Source of the DNA: Hexactinellida sp. DTS-2022
Taxonomy: Eukaryota; Porifera; Hexactinellida
Direction: 5' to 3'
NCBI GenBank assembly: GCA_028753945.1
Contig: JAPNXP010000009.1
Location: forward strand, 2,728,001-2,792,000
Length of the DNA stretch: 64,000 nucleotides
This document shows, piece by piece, positions 51,801 to 54,800 of the stretch. Position numbers and translations under genes: made by a program. Below the pieces are notes generated by a model that saw only the letters and a program-made list of their open reading frames with translations, made no database searches and was not told the DNA's origin. Each line of letters begins with the position of its first letter. The stretch's first letter is position 1.

Positions 51801-54800
51801 TCTCCTTCAAAACGTTGTAGCATGTCATGACAAGCATATTCATCGAGCGCATTTCTGTGTTCTAAATGCTGGTGGGTGTTGTCAATCAGAGACCTCTTAG
51901 TACATTGATGCGATATACCTTGTGAAATCTCGCTCATGCATTTGCTACAATGTTTGACAACCTTTACCGGTGTATTTATCATTGGTCTTCCTGGTTTTGG
52001 GTGTGAAATTTCTGAATTGGCAAGAGAACGCCGTCCAAATCTAGTCGCTTCTTCACACATTGGACATCGATTACTGGGAGTACATGTAGAACGCGTCTGA
52101 TGCAAATGATCAGGCCAATTAAATTGCATTGGCTGCTTCTCAGGGGCATCACCACCCACAACCTTCGCGATGTAGAGTTTACATGCGGTGCATAATACAT
52201 TTGGCCTAAGGTAATTTTCTTCTGGGGTCATTGGTTCAAATGCTATTATGTACTGCTTACCTAACTGTGTAAACTCTTCATCTTTGTCCTTGAATAGCCG
52301 ATGCGAAGTGAGCTTAATATTGCCAACTTTGGCACAACACCACCGACAAACCTTATATTTAGCTGCTTCATGTAAGTCCATAATATGTGAAATGTGTTTT
52401 AATTAATGGTTATAATAAATATTATTTTAATGCTCATGTATTGCTCATTTATAGATAATTACATTTCGAATATAACAAAGTGTATCGAATTGTGGAAGAA
52501 TATGCGTGATAATTGATTATTAATTATCTATTCAGGCATTTAATAAGTAAACCACATCTAATTTGCAGGATTCTAATTACTGATTGAATAATAACTCTAA
52601 CCTATCATAATAAAAGGAGTTTTATCAAAAACAACCTCAAATCGGAACTAAAGAGATGAAAGCCAATTTAGAATTGACACCAATTATGAAATCACACTAG
52701 GTAAAAATTGTGTGATGGAAATATTTTATTCAAAACAAATTAAAAAAGTACATGAAATGCTCTTTCTAACCTGTAAATTTCGTAAGGTCCGTATTTTTTT
52801 GACCGAGATTATGATTTCAGAGACCCGTGCTTATCTCCTCTCTCGAATGATAATAAATTTATTCAAATCTGATAACTAAAAGTGAGTCAAATATGTGACT
52901 GAAGTTACACTGGTCGAATACTAAGCCAACTTCACACTCGTAGTTTTTAATCATTGTTTTGGGCTAACGCCAATAATCTTGATTATATTTTAAACAGAGT
53001 TGGATAACCCACTTGCCACCTGTGCTTATGATTGAACTTAGCAGATTCCAGTATAACAAGAAATCAGGTCTAACAGAGAAGATGCACGACAAGTTCTTGT
53101 TCGATCCCGTTATTTGCATGGACAGGTTAGAACTATATAATTTATTTTTGTATGCGTAGATATTTCTTCAATAAGATTTTCCCTGTATTTGTGACTATTT
53201 GGAATTATTTATGATCTAGAAATTGTATTCAACTATAGAAATATTACTTATTCCATACTTTTACTTAATACTAGTTCCACATTTTTATCACATTTAAATA
53301 TTGCGAAAATTTGACGTGTGCAGGGTTCTCGCCAGGATTTTGTTTGTAAGGGTACTTGAGAGTGAGAAATTACTTAATGTCGGTGATTTAATGAAACCTT
53401 CAAATAACAATATTGATTTAAAGTGTACATGCCCACTTACAATATGTGAATAAAGTGTACAATTGCTTTCAAGAAGGGCATGTACCTTTTGATAGAGGCC
53501 TAGCGAGAATCCTGAACATGTGAAATTGGCACAGTATTCAACTGTGCATACTTCAAGTATTAATTTTAGACACTTCCCATTGTTGGATCTAGTCAAAAAT
53601 GATTTCAATTAATAGAGGAGACATGGACGCTTATTTTCAAATGAAATATCTACAAATCTACATTTAAAATTTTTTAAATCTCGTCTGACAAAAATTGTCA
53701 ATCAATAATTTTCACAAAGATATTGTCATTTAATAGAAACTGAAAAGGGAAGATCTGGAATATCGTAGAATTGCAGTTTTAACAATATTAATTTCCATGA
53801 TATACCATAAGTAAGTCCTTCACAATCGATATGTATTAGGTCCAGATTACTACAAAGAGAAAATAGAATCCCTAGCGATACATGTATAAGTATTTATTAT
53901 ATTTGAGAGGATTAGCTTAGGCTATGTTTATAGATTGTGTGTATTCTTCGTTTTTATAATATTTTTTAATTTTTATGACTAGTTTTGCTTAATATTCAAT
54001 CATTAGATTTGTTATGAAGTAATTTCAACACCTGTTCATTATGGTCTCCTGTATGTTTATATAACATTAATCTACATTATTCGCCGAAGGTGCATCCATT
54101 ATTTTCCCTAAGTTAGCCCCTTTTCAGAACAAATCATCCACTTATTACCCATATCTGATGTTGCACCCATATATCAGTTTTAAACAATACCAAATAGTAA
54201 AATATTCCCATTCAGGTTTGGTTCTGACGCATACGGAACTTGTTTACATCGGTATTCTTTGTATTTCGATGAAATTAGGGGAATTTATTTTGAATATATC
54301 TCATACATGATTTGTCAACTTTACCCATTATATTATCTGTTATTAATACCCGTATTTTGTAACTATAGTCATTACTACCAGTTACTATACAGTCAACTAC
54401 CGTTATATCCAAGTCGGATATAACGAAGTACCTACTTATAACAGAGTCAGTCAATGGTCCAGAATTCCTTCTATCTTTACATTATTAATTGATAAGTTAC
54501 TTAAGTTATTAAGTTAATAATTATATAAATCCCAAAGCTGGCGGGGGGATAAAGTTATAATAGAAATTATTTTCACTTTCAATTGAAAATGTATTAACTT
54601 TCAGTTTCAAAATCACATTCCTAGCCAGGCGAGGGTTTTAAAACTTTGGTTACATCGAAATGGATATAACGAAATTCCTCTTATAACGAAGTCATTTAAA
54701 TACCATATAACCTCTAAGCTATTGATTTTACTTCGGTATAACGAACTCCGGTTATAACGAATTCTGCTTATAGCGAATCGGGTTATAACGAAATCCGTTT

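Noticed and set aside
53294-53608. Minus-strand 104-codon frame
   Set aside because: It runs across a hAT-type MITE (53321-53514) and shows no family motif.
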